NCBI RefSeq assembly: GCF_024355225.1
Contig: NZ_VCNH01000008.1
Location: 3,224,001 to 3,288,000, forward strand
Length of the DNA stretch: 64,000 nt
Origin: Roseovarius sp. M141
GTDB taxonomy: Bacteria; Pseudomonadota; Alphaproteobacteria; Rhodobacterales; Rhodobacteraceae
Direction: 5' to 3'
Shown: one piece after another, positions 36,927-46,121 of the stretch
How the letters are laid out: every line of letters starts with the position of its first letter
How positions within the stretch are numbered: position 1 is the stretch's first letter
Made by a program: the position numbers and the translations under genes
The notes under the pieces: generated by a model
What the model saw: the letters and a program-made list of their open reading frames with translations, nothing else
The model's database searches: none
Told to the model about the DNA's origin: nothing

Positions 36927-37121
36927 GACCGGTCTCTCTGTGCAATACATCTGGCTATAGTGTATCAGTGCCACCCCGCGTGGGCGCAACCCGGAACCGT
37001 ACACGCGCGTTCACGCAATATTGACGCCTAAATCTGCGTGCATAACACCCCGTCCATGTTGTATTTACGTAACGGCAAACTACTATAGGGACTTAAATCA
37101 CACTGTATATTCAGGTTCAAT
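36927..37121. promoter_or_regulatory. Divergent promoter region of the thioesterase and MerR-type genes
   Basis: The stretch TTTACGTAACGGCAAA at 37064-37079 resembles the TTTACGT-type palindromes that I recall for MerR regulators of acyl-CoA catabolism (LiuR-like). TATATT at about 37103 could serve as a -10 for the MerR-type gene. Both assignments are tentative. Confidence 0.35.
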
Positions 37122-37523
37122 ATGACCGGCGAGACGATGACAATCCGTGAGATGTGCGATGCATTCGACGTGACACCGCGCACCTTGCGCTTTTACGAGG
37201 CCAAGGAGCTTCTGGCACCTATCCGGCAAGTTCAAAAGCGGCTTTTCACCAATCGGGATCGCGCACGGCTCAAGCTTATTTTGCGCGGCAAGCGGTTCGG
37301 TTTTGCGCTGGAGGATATTCGCCAGTTGCTGGACCTCTACGAATCAGGCGATCCGCATAATGCACAACTGTTGCGCACGAAGGAGCTGGCTGGCGCGCGT
37401 CTGGCGCAGATGCTCCGGCAGCGCGAGGAACTGGATGCCGCGATTGAGGACTTGCGTGGCAATATAGACTGGGCAGAGCGACTACTGGCCGAAGGTAAGC
37501 CCCCTGATTCCATCACGGATTAG
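37122..37523 (+). CDS. MerR family transcriptional regulator
   Basis: The protein has 133 residues, from the ATG at 37122 or the second at 37137. TIREMCDAFDVTPRTLRFYE is the MerR winged-helix recognition segment. FGFALEDIRQLLDLYESGDP is the connecting region, and a coiled coil of about 40 residues follows. There is no Cys-containing metal-binding loop. It could regulate the divergent thioesterase unit (inference). The effector is unknown. Confidence 0.9.
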   Translation: MTGETMTIREMCDAFDVTPRTLRFYEAKELLAPIRQVQKRLFTNRDRARLKLILRGKRFGFALEDIRQLLDLYESGDPHNAQLLRTKELAGARLAQMLRQREELDAAIEDLRGNIDWAERLLAEGKPPDSITD

Positions 37524-37617
37524 CCATTTCAGCGGCCATACCTTTAATTCTGCGCCCATCACGTGAAGCAATGTTGCGATACAATCGGGCACTTTTGGCC
37601 TTGCCGATACACGCGAA

Positions 37618-37644
37618 AGGGACGGCCCCAAAGGAACCGCCCCT
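37618..37644. terminator. Hairpin between convergent MerR-type and CsbD genes
   Basis: AGGGACGG pairs with CCGCCCCT (one G-T pair) around an 11-base loop. On the minus strand it is followed by TTTCG. It may terminate the csbD-type transcript, and possibly the opposite one. Confidence 0.4.
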
Positions 37645-37689
37645 GATCATGACTGCACTCTGAGGGTCTGTGCAAGCCCCCCTGCAACG

Positions 37690-37893
37690 CTATTTGTTGA
37701 CGCGTGCGGCGAATTCGTCAACCTGGCGCTCGGCCTCGTCCTTGGCCACGCCATAACGTTCCTGTACCTTGCCTACCAGCTTCTCGCGCTCGCCCTCGGC
37801 TTGCTGAACGTCGTCATCCGTCAGCTTGCCCCACTGCGATTTTGCTTCGCCGGTCAGCTGCTTCCAATTGCCTTTGATGGTATCCCAGTTCAT
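37690..37893 (-). CDS. CsbD family stress protein
   Basis: The protein has 67 residues: NWDTIKGNWKQLTGEAKSQW is the conserved N-terminus and KLVGKVQERYGVAKDEAERQ the conserved second half. CsbD-type proteins are small, hydrophilic and often induced by general stress; their molecular role is unknown. AGGAGCGAAAA precedes the ATG. The gene stands alone. Confidence 0.93.
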   Translation of the reverse strand: MNWDTIKGNWKQLTGEAKSQWGKLTDDDVQQAEGEREKLVGKVQERYGVAKDEAERQVDEFAARVNK

Positions 37894-38000
37894 TTTTCGC
37901 TCCTGTCTTAGGGTTGTCGTTACAGGGGTGAATGTCTCGCCCCTCTATGACTGTCCTAACTTGGCGACCGGCCCTATGGTTCCATGCCCGGCCGGGCGAA

Positions 38001-38762
38001 TCAGACGAATTGCTCGCGCAGCAGTCTTTCTTCCAGCCCATGGCCCGGATCAAACAGGATACGATGGGCGATGCTGGGCTCCGACCGGATTTCGACCCAC
38101 AGCACATCGGCGACCGCCGTGCTGTCGGCCACTGCCATCACAGGGCGCTTTTCCGGCTCGCAGATATCAAAACGCACCGTTGCAGCCTTGGGCAGCAGCG
38201 CACCGCGCCAGCGGCGGGGGCGATAGGCGGCGACGGCGGTCAGGGCCAGAACATCGGACCCGATCGGCAGGATCGGGCCGTGTGCGCTGTAATTATAGGC
38301 CGTCGATCCGGCGGGCGTGCATAGCAGCGCGCCGTCACAGGACAGTTCCTCCAGCCGCACATGCCCGTCGACGGTGATCTTCAGCTGCGCGGCCTGCGGT
38401 CCGGCCCGCAGGAGCGATACCTCGTTGATGGCAAGGGCGCGGTGCGTACCGCCGTCGGTGGATTCCGCGTGCATCGACAGAGGGTTGATCACCTCTTCGC
38501 CTGCGGCCTCCAGCCGCTCCATCAGATCGGCCTCGCTATATTCGTTCATCAAGAATCCGACAGTGCCGCGATTCATCCCGTAGACGGGCACATCCAGTTC
38601 CTGCGTCCGGTGCAGGGTCTGCAACATGAAACCATCGCCGCCCAGCGCCACGATGACGCGGGCGCGCTCTTCGGGGACTGTGCCGAACCGGCGCACCAAA
38701 GCGGTCTGCGCGGCGCGTGCACTGGGCGCCCCGCTGGCCAGAAAAGCAATGTTTCCGCGCAT
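38001..38762 (-). CDS. nadK: NAD kinase
   Basis: The protein has 253 residues from the ATG ending at 38762, the usual length in alphaproteobacteria; the longer in-frame extension has no family similarity. VIVALGGDGFMLQTLH contains the GGDG motif, NRGTVGFLMNEY the NxGxxGFL motif, AINEVSLLR the NE motif, and GDALLCTPAGSTAY-type wording appears as DGALLCTPAGSTAYNYSAHG. It phosphorylates NAD with ATP to give NADP. It is divergent from glyA. Confidence 0.95.
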   Translation of the reverse strand: MRGNIAFLASGAPSARAAQTALVRRFGTVPEERARVIVALGGDGFMLQTLHRTQELDVPVYGMNRGTVGFLMNEYSEADLMERLEAAGEEVINPLSMHAESTDGGTHRALAINEVSLLRAGPQAAQLKITVDGHVRLEELSCDGALLCTPAGSTAYNYSAHGPILPIGSDVLALTAVAAYRPRRWRGALLPKAATVRFDICEPEKRPVMAVADSTAVADVLWVEIRSEPSIAHRILFDPGHGLEERLLREQFV

Positions 38763-38935
38763 CTTTTCGCTCGCCCCGCTGTGCTGTCTGATACGGCGTG
38801 CAGTGACATCATGTTTTGTCCGTCTGTACCAGCACTGCCGCATCGCCGCACGAAATTGTCGCATTACCAGCTTACATTGTAAGAATGTTTCCGCTACCAC
38901 ATCCTGCAACGACATTGCAATTAGGGAGCCACCCC

Positions 38936-40219
38936 ATGTCCGACTCCGGTTTTTTCACCGAATCCCTGTCCAGCCGAGACCCTGAGCTGTTCAACTCGAT
39001 CACCAGCGAACTGGGCCGACAGCGCAGCGAAATCGAGCTGATCGCGTCCGAAAACATCGTTTCGGCCGCTGTCATGGAGGCCCAAGGGTCCGTCATGACC
39101 AATAAATACGCCGAAGGTTATCCCGGCCGCCGCTACTATGGCGGCTGTCAGTTCGTCGACGTCGCCGAGAATCTCGCGATCGAGCGGGCATGCGAGCTGT
39201 TCGGCTGCGGATTCGCCAATGTGCAGCCCAATTCGGGATCGCAGGCCAACCAGGGCGTCATGCAGGCGCTGCTGTCCCCCGGCGACACCATCCTCGGGAT
39301 GAGCCTCGACGCCGGAGGCCACCTGACCCATGGCGCCGCGCCCAACCAGTCGGGCAAGTGGTTCAACGCCGTTCAATACGGCGTGCGCCGCGACACTCTG
39401 GACGTTGATTACGACCAGATGGAAGCGATGGCCAAAGAGCACAAGCCCAAGATGATCATCGCCGGCGGCAGCGCCATCCCGCGTCATCTGGATTTCAAGC
39501 GCATCCGCGAGATCGCCGATATGGTCGGCGCCTATGTTCTGGCCGACGTCGCGCATTTTGCGGGTCTCATCGCGGCGGGCGAATACCCCTCGCCCTTCCC
39601 GCACGCGCATGTCGCCACCACCACCACCCACAAGACGCTGCGCGGCCCGCGCGGCGGCATGATCCTGACCAATGACGAGGCGCTGGCCAAGAAGTTCAAC
39701 TCGGCCATCTTCCCCGGCATTCAGGGTGGCCCCCTGATGCATGTGATCGCGGGGAAGGCCGTCGCCTTTGGCGAGGCGCTGCGCCCCGAATTCAAGGGCT
39801 ACATCCAGCAGGTCGTCAAGAATGCCCAGGCGCTGGCCGACCAGCTGAAAAAGGGTGGTTTGGACATCGTCACCGGCGGCACCGATACGCATCTGATGCT
39901 GGTCGATCTGCGCCCCAAGAAGGTGACGGGCAACATCGCCGACGCCTCGCTGGGCCGCGCACATATCACCTGCAACAAGAACGGCGTCCCGTTCGACCCG
40001 GAAAAACCGACCGTCACCAGCGGCCTGCGTCTGGGCAGCCCGGCAGGTACCACGCGTGGCTTCAAAGAGGCCGAGTTCCGCCAGATCGGTGACTGGATCG
40101 TCGAACTGGTCGATGGTCTGGCCGCCAATGGCGCGGATGGCAACAGCGATGTCGAGGCGAAGGTGCGCGGCGAAGTTGCACAAATGTGCGAACGCTTCCC
40201 GCTCTACCCCAACCTCTGA
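38936..40219 (+). CDS. glyA: Serine hydroxymethyltransferase
   Basis: The protein has 427 residues, starting [26 protein letters not shown] precedes the [41 protein letters not shown] and [17 protein letters not shown] (PLP Lys in THK) are diagnostic. It interconverts serine and glycine with methylene-tetrahydrofolate, and so links to the sox operon in the same window through the one-carbon pool, although the two are not adjacent. A strong terminator follows. Confidence 0.97.
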   Translation: MSDSGFFTESLSSRDPELFNSITSELGRQRSEIELIASENIVSAAVMEAQGSVMTNKYAEGYPGRRYYGGCQFVDVAENLAIERACELFGCGFANVQPNSGSQANQGVMQALLSPGDTILGMSLDAGGHLTHGAAPNQSGKWFNAVQYGVRRDTLDVDYDQMEAMAKEHKPKMIIAGGSAIPRHLDFKRIREIADMVGAYVLADVAHFAGLIAAGEYPSPFPHAHVATTTTHKTLRGPRGGMILTNDEALAKKFNSAIFPGIQGGPLMHVIAGKAVAFGEALRPEFKGYIQQVVKNAQALADQLKKGGLDIVTGGTDTHLMLVDLRPKKVTGNIADASLGRAHITCNKNGVPFDPEKPTVTSGLRLGSPAGTTRGFKEAEFRQIGDWIVELVDGLAANGADGNSDVEAKVRGEVAQMCERFPLYPNL

Positions 40220-40239
40220 GCCGATAACTTGCACAAATG

Positions 40240-40269
40240 CGGCGCCGCTGGAAACAGCGGCGCCGTTTT
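40240..40269 (+). terminator. Rho-independent terminator of glyA
   Basis: CGGCGCCGCTG pairs perfectly with CAGCGGCGCCG around a GAAA tetraloop, followed by TTTT. It lies 21 bases past the glyA stop and just before the converging gene. Confidence 0.85.
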
Positions 40270-40274
40270 GCGCT

Positions 40275-40649
40275 TCAGAGCAGCCCGCGCCAGAGCATGA
40301 ACGCAATGATCGCCGCGCCCAGAATCAACAGGTTGAACACCACGCTACCGGCAAGCCCCAGCAACCGGTCCTTGCGCCGTTCCTTGACGTTGATTGTTGC
40401 CAATGGCGCGTTCAACGCGCTCAGCGCGGCATCGACCTGCGCGCGCGCCACCAGACGGCGCAGGCGGGGATGGGCGACCATTGCCTGCATCTGTACCAGC
40501 CGGGCACCTGCCTGCTGCGCGGATCCAGGCAGAGACCGCCTGGCCCGGTGCAGGGAATGGGCCAGCGTCTTGCCACGCGCGCCCAGACGGGTGCGCAGTT
40601 TGACCTGCATTGCGTCGATATCTTTCTGAAATGTCACCGGATCGATCAT
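40275..40649 (-). CDS. Hypothetical protein with C-terminal membrane helix
   Basis: The protein has 124 residues: a basic, Arg/Ala-rich helical body and one hydrophobic segment at the C-terminus (GSVVFNLLILGAAIIAFMLW). It looks like a tail-anchored or single-pass membrane protein. I do not recognize a family. It lies between convergent glyA and a divergent hydrolase gene, and codon use is like the neighbours, which supports a real gene. Confidence 0.55.
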   Translation of the reverse strand: MIDPVTFQKDIDAMQVKLRTRLGARGKTLAHSLHRARRSLPGSAQQAGARLVQMQAMVAHPRLRRLVARAQVDAALSALNAPLATINVKERRKDRLLGLAGSVVFNLLILGAAIIAFMLWRGLL

Positions 40650-40745
40650 CTTTGGCCCCTCATCTCGCCCCGAACACTACCCACGCGGCGCCCAAGGCTC
40701 AATGGGGGCTGGAAGCGCAGGCGGCAGCGCGATATCACTTGGCCC

Positions 40746-41504
40746 ATGTTGAACATGATTGACCACGGGGTGCGCACGGACGCCCCCACCCTGCTGATCG
40801 CCCACGGTCTCTATGGCTCGGCCCGGAACTGGGGCGTGATCGCGCGGCGTCTGGCCGATACCCGCCGCGTCGTGGCGGTGGATCTGCGCAATCACGGGAT
40901 GAGCGATTGGAAAGACACCCACAGCTACGCAGATCTGGCCGCCGATCTGGCCGAGATTTGCGAGGCTCTGGACGGCCCGGTTGACGTGCTGGGCCATTCG
41001 ATGGGCGGCAAGGCGGCGATGACGCTGGCGATGACACAGCCGGCCCTGGTCAACCGCCTGATCGTCGCAGACATCGCGCCGGTTGCCTATGGGCACAGCC
41101 AGCTGAAATACCTCGACGCGATGCGCCGGGTGGACCTGTCGCGCATCGAGAAACGCTCGGACGCGACCGCGCTATTGGAACCGTTGGTCGACGATCCGGC
41201 GCTGGTGCCGTTCTTCCTGCAATCATTGGATGTTGCCGGGCGCCGTTGGCGCCTGAACCTCGACGTGCTGGCCGACGAGATGCCGCAGATCATGGGTTTT
41301 CCCGATCTTCACGGCAGTTTTGAGCGCCCGGCGCTGTTTCTAACCGGCGAGGCATCTGACTACGTCCAGCCCGAACACCGCGAGGTGATCAAATCACTGT
41401 TCCCCAAGGCGCGCTTTACGGCGTTGAAAGGCGCGGGCCATTGGCTGCATGCCGAGGAGCCGCGGGCGTTTGTGGATGTGGTGCGGGGGTGGCTGGAGCG
41501 CTAA
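40746..41504 (+). CDS. Alpha/beta-hydrolase (YbfF-like esterase)
   Basis: The protein has 252 residues from the ATG at 40746; the ATG at 40755 is an alternative. LLIAHGLYGSARNWGVIARR holds the HG oxyanion element, VDVLGHSMGGKAAMTLAM the nucleophile Ser, and GAGHWLHAEEP the catalytic His. RRVVAVDLRNHGMSDW is typical of the YbfF group. It should hydrolyse small esters or acyl-CoA thioesters in the cytoplasm. No operon partner is evident. Confidence 0.9.
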   Translation: MLNMIDHGVRTDAPTLLIAHGLYGSARNWGVIARRLADTRRVVAVDLRNHGMSDWKDTHSYADLAADLAEICEALDGPVDVLGHSMGGKAAMTLAMTQPALVNRLIVADIAPVAYGHSQLKYLDAMRRVDLSRIEKRSDATALLEPLVDDPALVPFFLQSLDVAGRRWRLNLDVLADEMPQIMGFPDLHGSFERPALFLTGEASDYVQPEHREVIKSLFPKARFTALKGAGHWLHAEEPRAFVDVVRGWLER

Positions 41505-41668
41505 ACTTGACGTTAGGACCAAAAGCCAACATCGGACCGTGACTGGCGATGGGCCTGATCATATTTATCGATCAACCGTTCTTCGCGAAACAGGCGTTGC
41601 ACAACATTATTTCAAAACTGCACAACGCCCCAAGCGGGAGTATCTACAATCAATGCGTTAAATTGCAC

Positions 41669-41935
41669 TTATTGCATTCCAAGCGCTTCTTTGTACATCT
41701 CAAGAACGGCCTCTTCTTCGGCAATGTCGTCTTTGTCACGCTTGCGCAATGCAATCACCTTGCGCATCACCTTGGTATCGTAACCGCGGCCCTTGGCCTC
41801 GGCCATCACCTCTTTTTGTTGTTCGGCGAGGTCTTTCTTCTCGGCATCCAAACGCTCGATCCGCTCAATGAACTGGCGCAGTTCGTCGGCGGTCACGCGA
41901 TAGGTATCGGGGGTTCCGGGGGTCTGGTCGTCCAT
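41669..41935 (-). CDS. gapR: GapR family DNA-binding protein (DUF2312)
   Basis: The protein has 88 residues from the ATG ending at 41935, which has GCGGAGAGC upstream; an earlier GTG at 41968 is possible but less likely. VTADELRQFIERIERLDAEK, the Lys/Glu-rich helix, GRGYDTKVMRKVIALRK and EEEAVLEMYKEALGM match GapR, which in Caulobacter binds overtwisted AT-rich DNA ahead of replication forks and transcription and stimulates topoisomerases. It stands alone. Confidence 0.93.
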   Translation of the reverse strand: MDDQTPGTPDTYRVTADELRQFIERIERLDAEKKDLAEQQKEVMAEAKGRGYDTKVMRKVIALRKRDKDDIAEEEAVLEMYKEALGMQ

Positions 41936-42066
41936 GCTGCTCTCCGCATCGTCGTAAAGCTGTGTCACTACCGCGCCCCCGCCGCCCCCGCAAGCCCCGC
42001 CTGCTTGAGCTTGGGCGGCCGATGGACTAGGTCAGCGGGCAAACCGGTAAAGTCAGGAGAGCAGCA

Positions 42067-42282
42067 ATGGAAATACTGATCTGGTGCGGCGCGGCTGTAT
42101 CGCTCCTCGGTCTTGGTGGCCTGGTCTGGTGCGTGGCCCGTGTATGGCGCGCCCGGCGCGCCGGATTGGACGACACGGCCATGCGCGATGTCCTGCGCAA
42201 GGTTTTGCCAGTCAACACCGGTGCACTGCTGCTGTCGGTCATCGGCCTGATGATGGTCGTTCTGGGCATCATGCTGCGCTGA
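42067..42282 (+). CDS. Small hypothetical membrane protein
   Basis: The protein has 71 residues with two membrane helices (ILIWCGAAVSLLGLGGLVWC and TGALLLSVIGLMMVVLGIM) joined by a basic loop. CAGGAGAGC precedes the ATG. No family is recognized. Its last 14 bases overlap a small gene on the opposite strand. Confidence 0.65.
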   Translation: MEILIWCGAAVSLLGLGGLVWCVARVWRARRAGLDDTAMRDVLRKVLPVNTGALLLSVIGLMMVVLGIMLR

Positions 42283-42406
42283 GCGTGACCAACAGCCCCG
42301 CGACGAACAGCGCCAGATTTGCGACGGCGATTTGGGCACGTTCCGGATCATTCCTGCTCGTCTGCTTGGCACGCACTGCGGCACGCGACTGATCATTCCG
42401 CTTCAT
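42269..42406 (-). CDS. Very small hypothetical membrane protein behind the FliM-type gene
   Basis: A 45-residue frame starts at an ATG that overlaps the stop of the FliM-type gene by four bases (ATGA). It has a basic N-terminal half (MKRNDQSRAAVRAKQTSRND) and a hydrophobic C-terminal helix (AQIAVANLALFVAGLLVTL). The coupling and the charge pattern argue for a real gene, but the length and lack of a recognized family leave doubt. Confidence 0.45.
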   Translation of the reverse strand: MKRNDQSRAAVRAKQTSRNDPERAQIAVANLALFVAGLLVTLSAA

Positions 42407-43383
42407 TTTCCACATACTTCCGCACTTTCCCCTGTGCCCTTGTGCTCATCCGGGGGGGGCGCCGTATTCAGCGCGGCCATGTTTGCCGCGTTGGCACTGT
42501 CGTCGCCGGGCGTCAGGCGCACGGCACGCATGCCATTCATCTGCCCCAGCCGCCCCAACGCGACGACATGTTTCTGGCCGGTCTCCAGTCGGATCTGAAG
42601 CGGTCGATCCATCTGGAATGGCACGACGTCGCCGGGCGCCAGGCCGCATAGCTGCGTCAACGGCAAGCTAACGCGGCCCAACACCGCCTCCATACTGACG
42701 GGCGCGTTCATCGCGCTTTGCTCCAGCGTGCGCTGCACCTTGTCCACGCCCGGCGCAGTCGCGGGTGGCGGCGGGGCAACGGGCACCGGCAGCAGAAAGG
42801 CGACACTACCCGGAAGGGCGCCCTCCCCCAATTCGACGGTCATGCGAAAAACGTGAAACGCGGCCGCATTCAGCGCCAGAGACATGCCGCGCGCATCCTC
42901 CATCATCACGCCAAACCGGAAACCACTAGCCCAGTGGTCGGGCGCTTCTTCGCTCAGCTGCGCCTCGGCGCGCTCCAACGTTGCATCGATCAGCGGGGCG
43001 GCGATGGCCGCATCCGTGCGCGTCACAGCGCGGCCACCCGGCGGGCGCCCGCTGACGCGCCCCGTGGTCTGCACCTCAATCAACGCCGAAAGCAGGGCAT
43101 CGTCCAGCCGCACGGCGCCGCGCGCGCCCTTCGGTCCATCCAGCAGCACCAGAAGACCGCCATCGTTGAATTCCGCGCGCAGGGCAGTTTGGGAAATCTC
43201 GACCTGCTCGACAGTGGTCACAATCATCGGGAGGTCAAAATGCGTATCGGACGCTTGCGCCAGCGCCAGACGCAGCGCCTTGGCCGGGGACATGGCGCGG
43301 GCATGATATTCCTCGCGAGAGGCCCGCGCCTTGCGGTGAATTACCTTGTTACCGCCACCCGTCACCATGCGCTGCCGTGCCAT
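42403..43383 (-). CDS. FliM/FliN family flagellar motor switch-type protein
   Basis: The protein has 326 residues. The central region is FliM-like, and the last third (about 225-300) is a SpoA (FliN-type) domain: VSMEAVLGRVSLPLTQLCGL, APGDVVPFQMDRPLQIRLE and GQKHVVALGRLGQMNGMRA. Such proteins form the cytoplasmic C-ring that binds CheY-P, or act in type III secretion. No other flagellar gene lies nearby, so it may be the orphan motor-switch gene known from rhodobacterial genomes. A small membrane-protein gene is coupled to its 3' end. Confidence 0.8.
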   Translation of the reverse strand: MARQRMVTGGGNKVIHRKARASREEYHARAMSPAKALRLALAQASDTHFDLPMIVTTVEQVEISQTALRAEFNDGGLLVLLDGPKGARGAVRLDDALLSALIEVQTTGRVSGRPPGGRAVTRTDAAIAAPLIDATLERAEAQLSEEAPDHWASGFRFGVMMEDARGMSLALNAAAFHVFRMTVELGEGALPGSVAFLLPVPVAPPPPATAPGVDKVQRTLEQSAMNAPVSMEAVLGRVSLPLTQLCGLAPGDVVPFQMDRPLQIRLETGQKHVVALGRLGQMNGMRAVRLTPGDDSANAANMAALNTAPPPDEHKGTGESAEVCGK

Positions 43384-43451
43384 CCCTTACCAGATCTTCA
43401 ACGCACCGACCCTACCGCCCATTGGTTACCAAATTGTTTCGCCGATACCGG

Positions 43452-46121
43452 CTATTGCGACGCCTGCGGCAGCGTCACCCGAAACCCCGCGCCGCCCTGC
43501 CCGGGAAGGTATGCGATGGCGCCGCCCAGCCGGTGCATGATCTCGCGGCAGATCGCCAGCCCCAGACCGGCGCCGGGCGCACGGGTTTCCCCAAGGCGCG
43601 AGAATTTTTCAAAGATCAACGCCTCATTCTGAATCGGGATGCCGGTACCGTTATCGATGAAATCCACGATCAGACCATTGCCGTCACGCTCGGCGCGGAT
43701 TTCCAGAACGGGATGATCCGCATCGCAATATTTGCGCACATTCGCGATGAGATTGATGAAAACCTGCGCCAGCCGGTCGATATCCGTGTGCAGGACCATC
43801 GCCTCGGCCGTCGTGTCGCGGCGGATATCCAAGCCACCAAGCGTCCCGCCGACCGCGCCCGATATGGCCCGGTCCAGCACCTCGGCCAGCGTGGCGGTCT
43901 GGACGTTCAGCACCACCTGCCCCGACTCCAGCACCGAAAGGTCCAGCAGATCATCCAGCAGCCGCGTCAGCCGTAGCGATTCCGCGTGAATGATCGAGGC
44001 ATATTTCTGCAACTCTTCCGGGGTCAGCCCACCGCCAAGCAGGATTTCGGAAAAGGCGCGAATCGACGTCATCGGCGTGCGTAGCTCGTGACTGACCTGG
44101 CTGAGAAAGCCATCCTTCTGCACCGATAGCTGCGTCAGTTTTTCGTTGACCACGCGCAGTTGGCGCGCTGTTCTGGCCTGCTCGGCCGATTTGGCCTCCA
44201 GCCGACTGGAATATTCCATGATCTGCGCTGTCTCGTCGGCGACGGCCAGCAGGTCTTCGACCGATACGGTCGCGCGCCCGACGATCTGGCTGACCATGGC
44301 GTGAGCGGTGGCGGCCCCGACCGACCCCGACAGGCGCCGTTCGAGATATTCCAGAAATTCCGGCGACGGTTCAGGCAGATAGCCGCTCAGGCCTTGGCGG
44401 CGGGCGGCGCGGGCGAAAATTTCCTGCGCCTCGGTGGCGCCCAGGATGCGCTGCGACATGATCAGAAGATCCTCGGACTGGCCCAGCCCGCCGGTCCAAC
44501 TGCCCGGGCGCTGCGAGTGATCGAATACATTGACGAATTGGGCCCCCTGTAGCCGCTCGATCGGGCGCGGAAAGCTGAACATCGACACCGCGCAGAAAGC
44601 CGCGCAATTCAGCAGCATCGACCACATCACCGCATGAACCAGCGGGTCCATCCCTCCGGTCCAGAACATGGCGTGCGGGCGCAGCCAGGACAGGCCGAAC
44701 AGGCCCGCCTCCATCACCCGCACCGGCACGATCACCCCCGCGCCAAAGCTGGGTAGAAGCAGGCAGTAAAGCCACAACGCAAACCCCACGCTGAGGCCCG
44801 CCAGCGCGCCTGACCGCGTGGCACCGCGCCACACAAGCCCGCCCATAAGCGCGGGCAGAAACTGCGCGACGCCGGCAAAGGCGATCAGCCCGATAGCCGC
44901 CAGCGCAGTGCCGCCGCCCGACAGGCGGAAATAAAAATACCCCAGAAACACCACGCCACCGATGGACAGGCGCCGCGCCAGCAGCGCGAACTGGCGCACA
45001 TCGCCCGACATCATCGCCGCACCTCCGGTCGCCCGCAGCCAGATCGGCATGACGATATGATTCGAAACCATGGTCGACAGCGCGATGGCCGCGACGATCA
45101 CCATAGATGTGGCCGACGAAAACCCCCCCAGAAACGACAGGATCGCCAGCCCGTCCTGCCCCACCAGCAACGGCAGTTTCAGCACGTACAGATCGGGGTT
45201 CGATCCCTGGGGCATCAGATCGAGGCCAACAGCGGCGATCGGCACGACAAACAGGCTGATCAGCATCAGGTACAGCGGAAAGGCCCACGCGGCCGTGCGC
45301 AGATGGCGCTCATCTTCGTTTTCCACGACCATCACCTGAAACATGCGCGGCAGGCATAGAAATGCGGCTGCCGACAGCAACGTCAGCGCGGTCCAGCGGC
45401 TGGCCGATACGTTGAATTCGGCGATGGGCGAGGCGTCGATACGGGCCAGCGTCTGCGCGATTCCGCTCTCCAGCCCCCAGACGACAAAGATGCCGACGGC
45501 CAGCAACGCAAACAGTTTCACCACCGCCTCCAGCGCGATGGCGATGACAACACCGTGATGGCGCTCGTTCGCGTCCAGATTGCGGGTGCCGAACAGGATG
45601 GTGAACAGCGTCAGCCCCAGCGCCACATAGACAGCAATGGACTGTTCGCTGCGGCCCTGCCCGATGGGATCGACCGGCGAAAAGGCCGCAAAGGACAGCG
45701 TGACCGATTGCAGCTGCAGCGCGATGTAGGGCGTCGTGCCGATCACCGCCAGAACGGTGACGCAGACGGCCAGCGTGTTCGATTTCCCGTAGCGCGATGA
45801 AATCATGTCGGCGACCGAGGTGATGCGCTGGCTGCGTCCCACGCGCACCATCTTGCGCAGGGTCCACCACCAGCCGATCATCACCAGCGTCGGACCAAGG
45901 TAGATGGTGACATATTCCAGCCCCGACCGCGCGGCAAAGCCGACAGCGCCATAGAATGTCCAGGCCGTGCAATAGATCGACAGCGACAGCGTGTAGACCA
46001 ACGGCGAGCGCAGCCAGCCACCACGTCCCTGCCGCGCCGCCCGGTCGGCGGCAAAGGCGACGGCAAACAGCAGCACCACATAGGCGACGCAGACCGCCAC
46101 CAGAATGTTGAGCGTCGCCAT
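43452..46121 (-). CDS. Na+/solute symporter (SLC5)-histidine kinase fusion, CbrA/CrbS-like
   Basis: The protein has 889 residues. Residues about 1-500 form an SLC5 symporter-like domain with about thirteen helices (GYTxS-like start, YSLSIYCTAWTFYGAVGFAA and ISSRYGKSNTLAVCVTVLAV). Residues about 555-610 form the short linker region seen in such kinases (RLSGSVGAATAHAMVSQ). A HisKA domain follows with QVSHELRTPMTSIRAF and His678 as phospho-acceptor, then a HATPase domain (NLIANVRKY, DNGTGIP, GAGLGLAI). CbrA and CrbS, which control amino-acid or acetate use, share this architecture. It overlaps the small membrane-protein gene by one base. Confidence 0.92.
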   Translation of the reverse strand: MATLNILVAVCVAYVVLLFAVAFAADRAARQGRGGWLRSPLVYTLSLSIYCTAWTFYGAVGFAARSGLEYVTIYLGPTLVMIGWWWTLRKMVRVGRSQRITSVADMISSRYGKSNTLAVCVTVLAVIGTTPYIALQLQSVTLSFAAFSPVDPIGQGRSEQSIAVYVALGLTLFTILFGTRNLDANERHHGVVIAIALEAVVKLFALLAVGIFVVWGLESGIAQTLARIDASPIAEFNVSASRWTALTLLSAAAFLCLPRMFQVMVVENEDERHLRTAAWAFPLYLMLISLFVVPIAAVGLDLMPQGSNPDLYVLKLPLLVGQDGLAILSFLGGFSSATSMVIVAAIALSTMVSNHIVMPIWLRATGGAAMMSGDVRQFALLARRLSIGGVVFLGYFYFRLSGGGTALAAIGLIAFAGVAQFLPALMGGLVWRGATRSGALAGLSVGFALWLYCLLLPSFGAGVIVPVRVMEAGLFGLSWLRPHAMFWTGGMDPLVHAVMWSMLLNCAAFCAVSMFSFPRPIERLQGAQFVNVFDHSQRPGSWTGGLGQSEDLLIMSQRILGATEAQEIFARAARRQGLSGYLPEPSPEFLEYLERRLSGSVGAATAHAMVSQIVGRATVSVEDLLAVADETAQIMEYSSRLEAKSAEQARTARQLRVVNEKLTQLSVQKDGFLSQVSHELRTPMTSIRAFSEILLGGGLTPEELQKYASIIHAESLRLTRLLDDLLDLSVLESGQVVLNVQTATLAEVLDRAISGAVGGTLGGLDIRRDTTAEAMVLHTDIDRLAQVFINLIANVRKYCDADHPVLEIRAERDGNGLIVDFIDNGTGIPIQNEALIFEKFSRLGETRAPGAGLGLAICREIMHRLGGAIAYLPGQGGAGFRVTLPQASQ

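Noticed and set aside
38921..40306. A 461-residue open frame antisense to glyA
   Set aside because: Same GC effect; glyA motifs run the whole length of the opposite strand.
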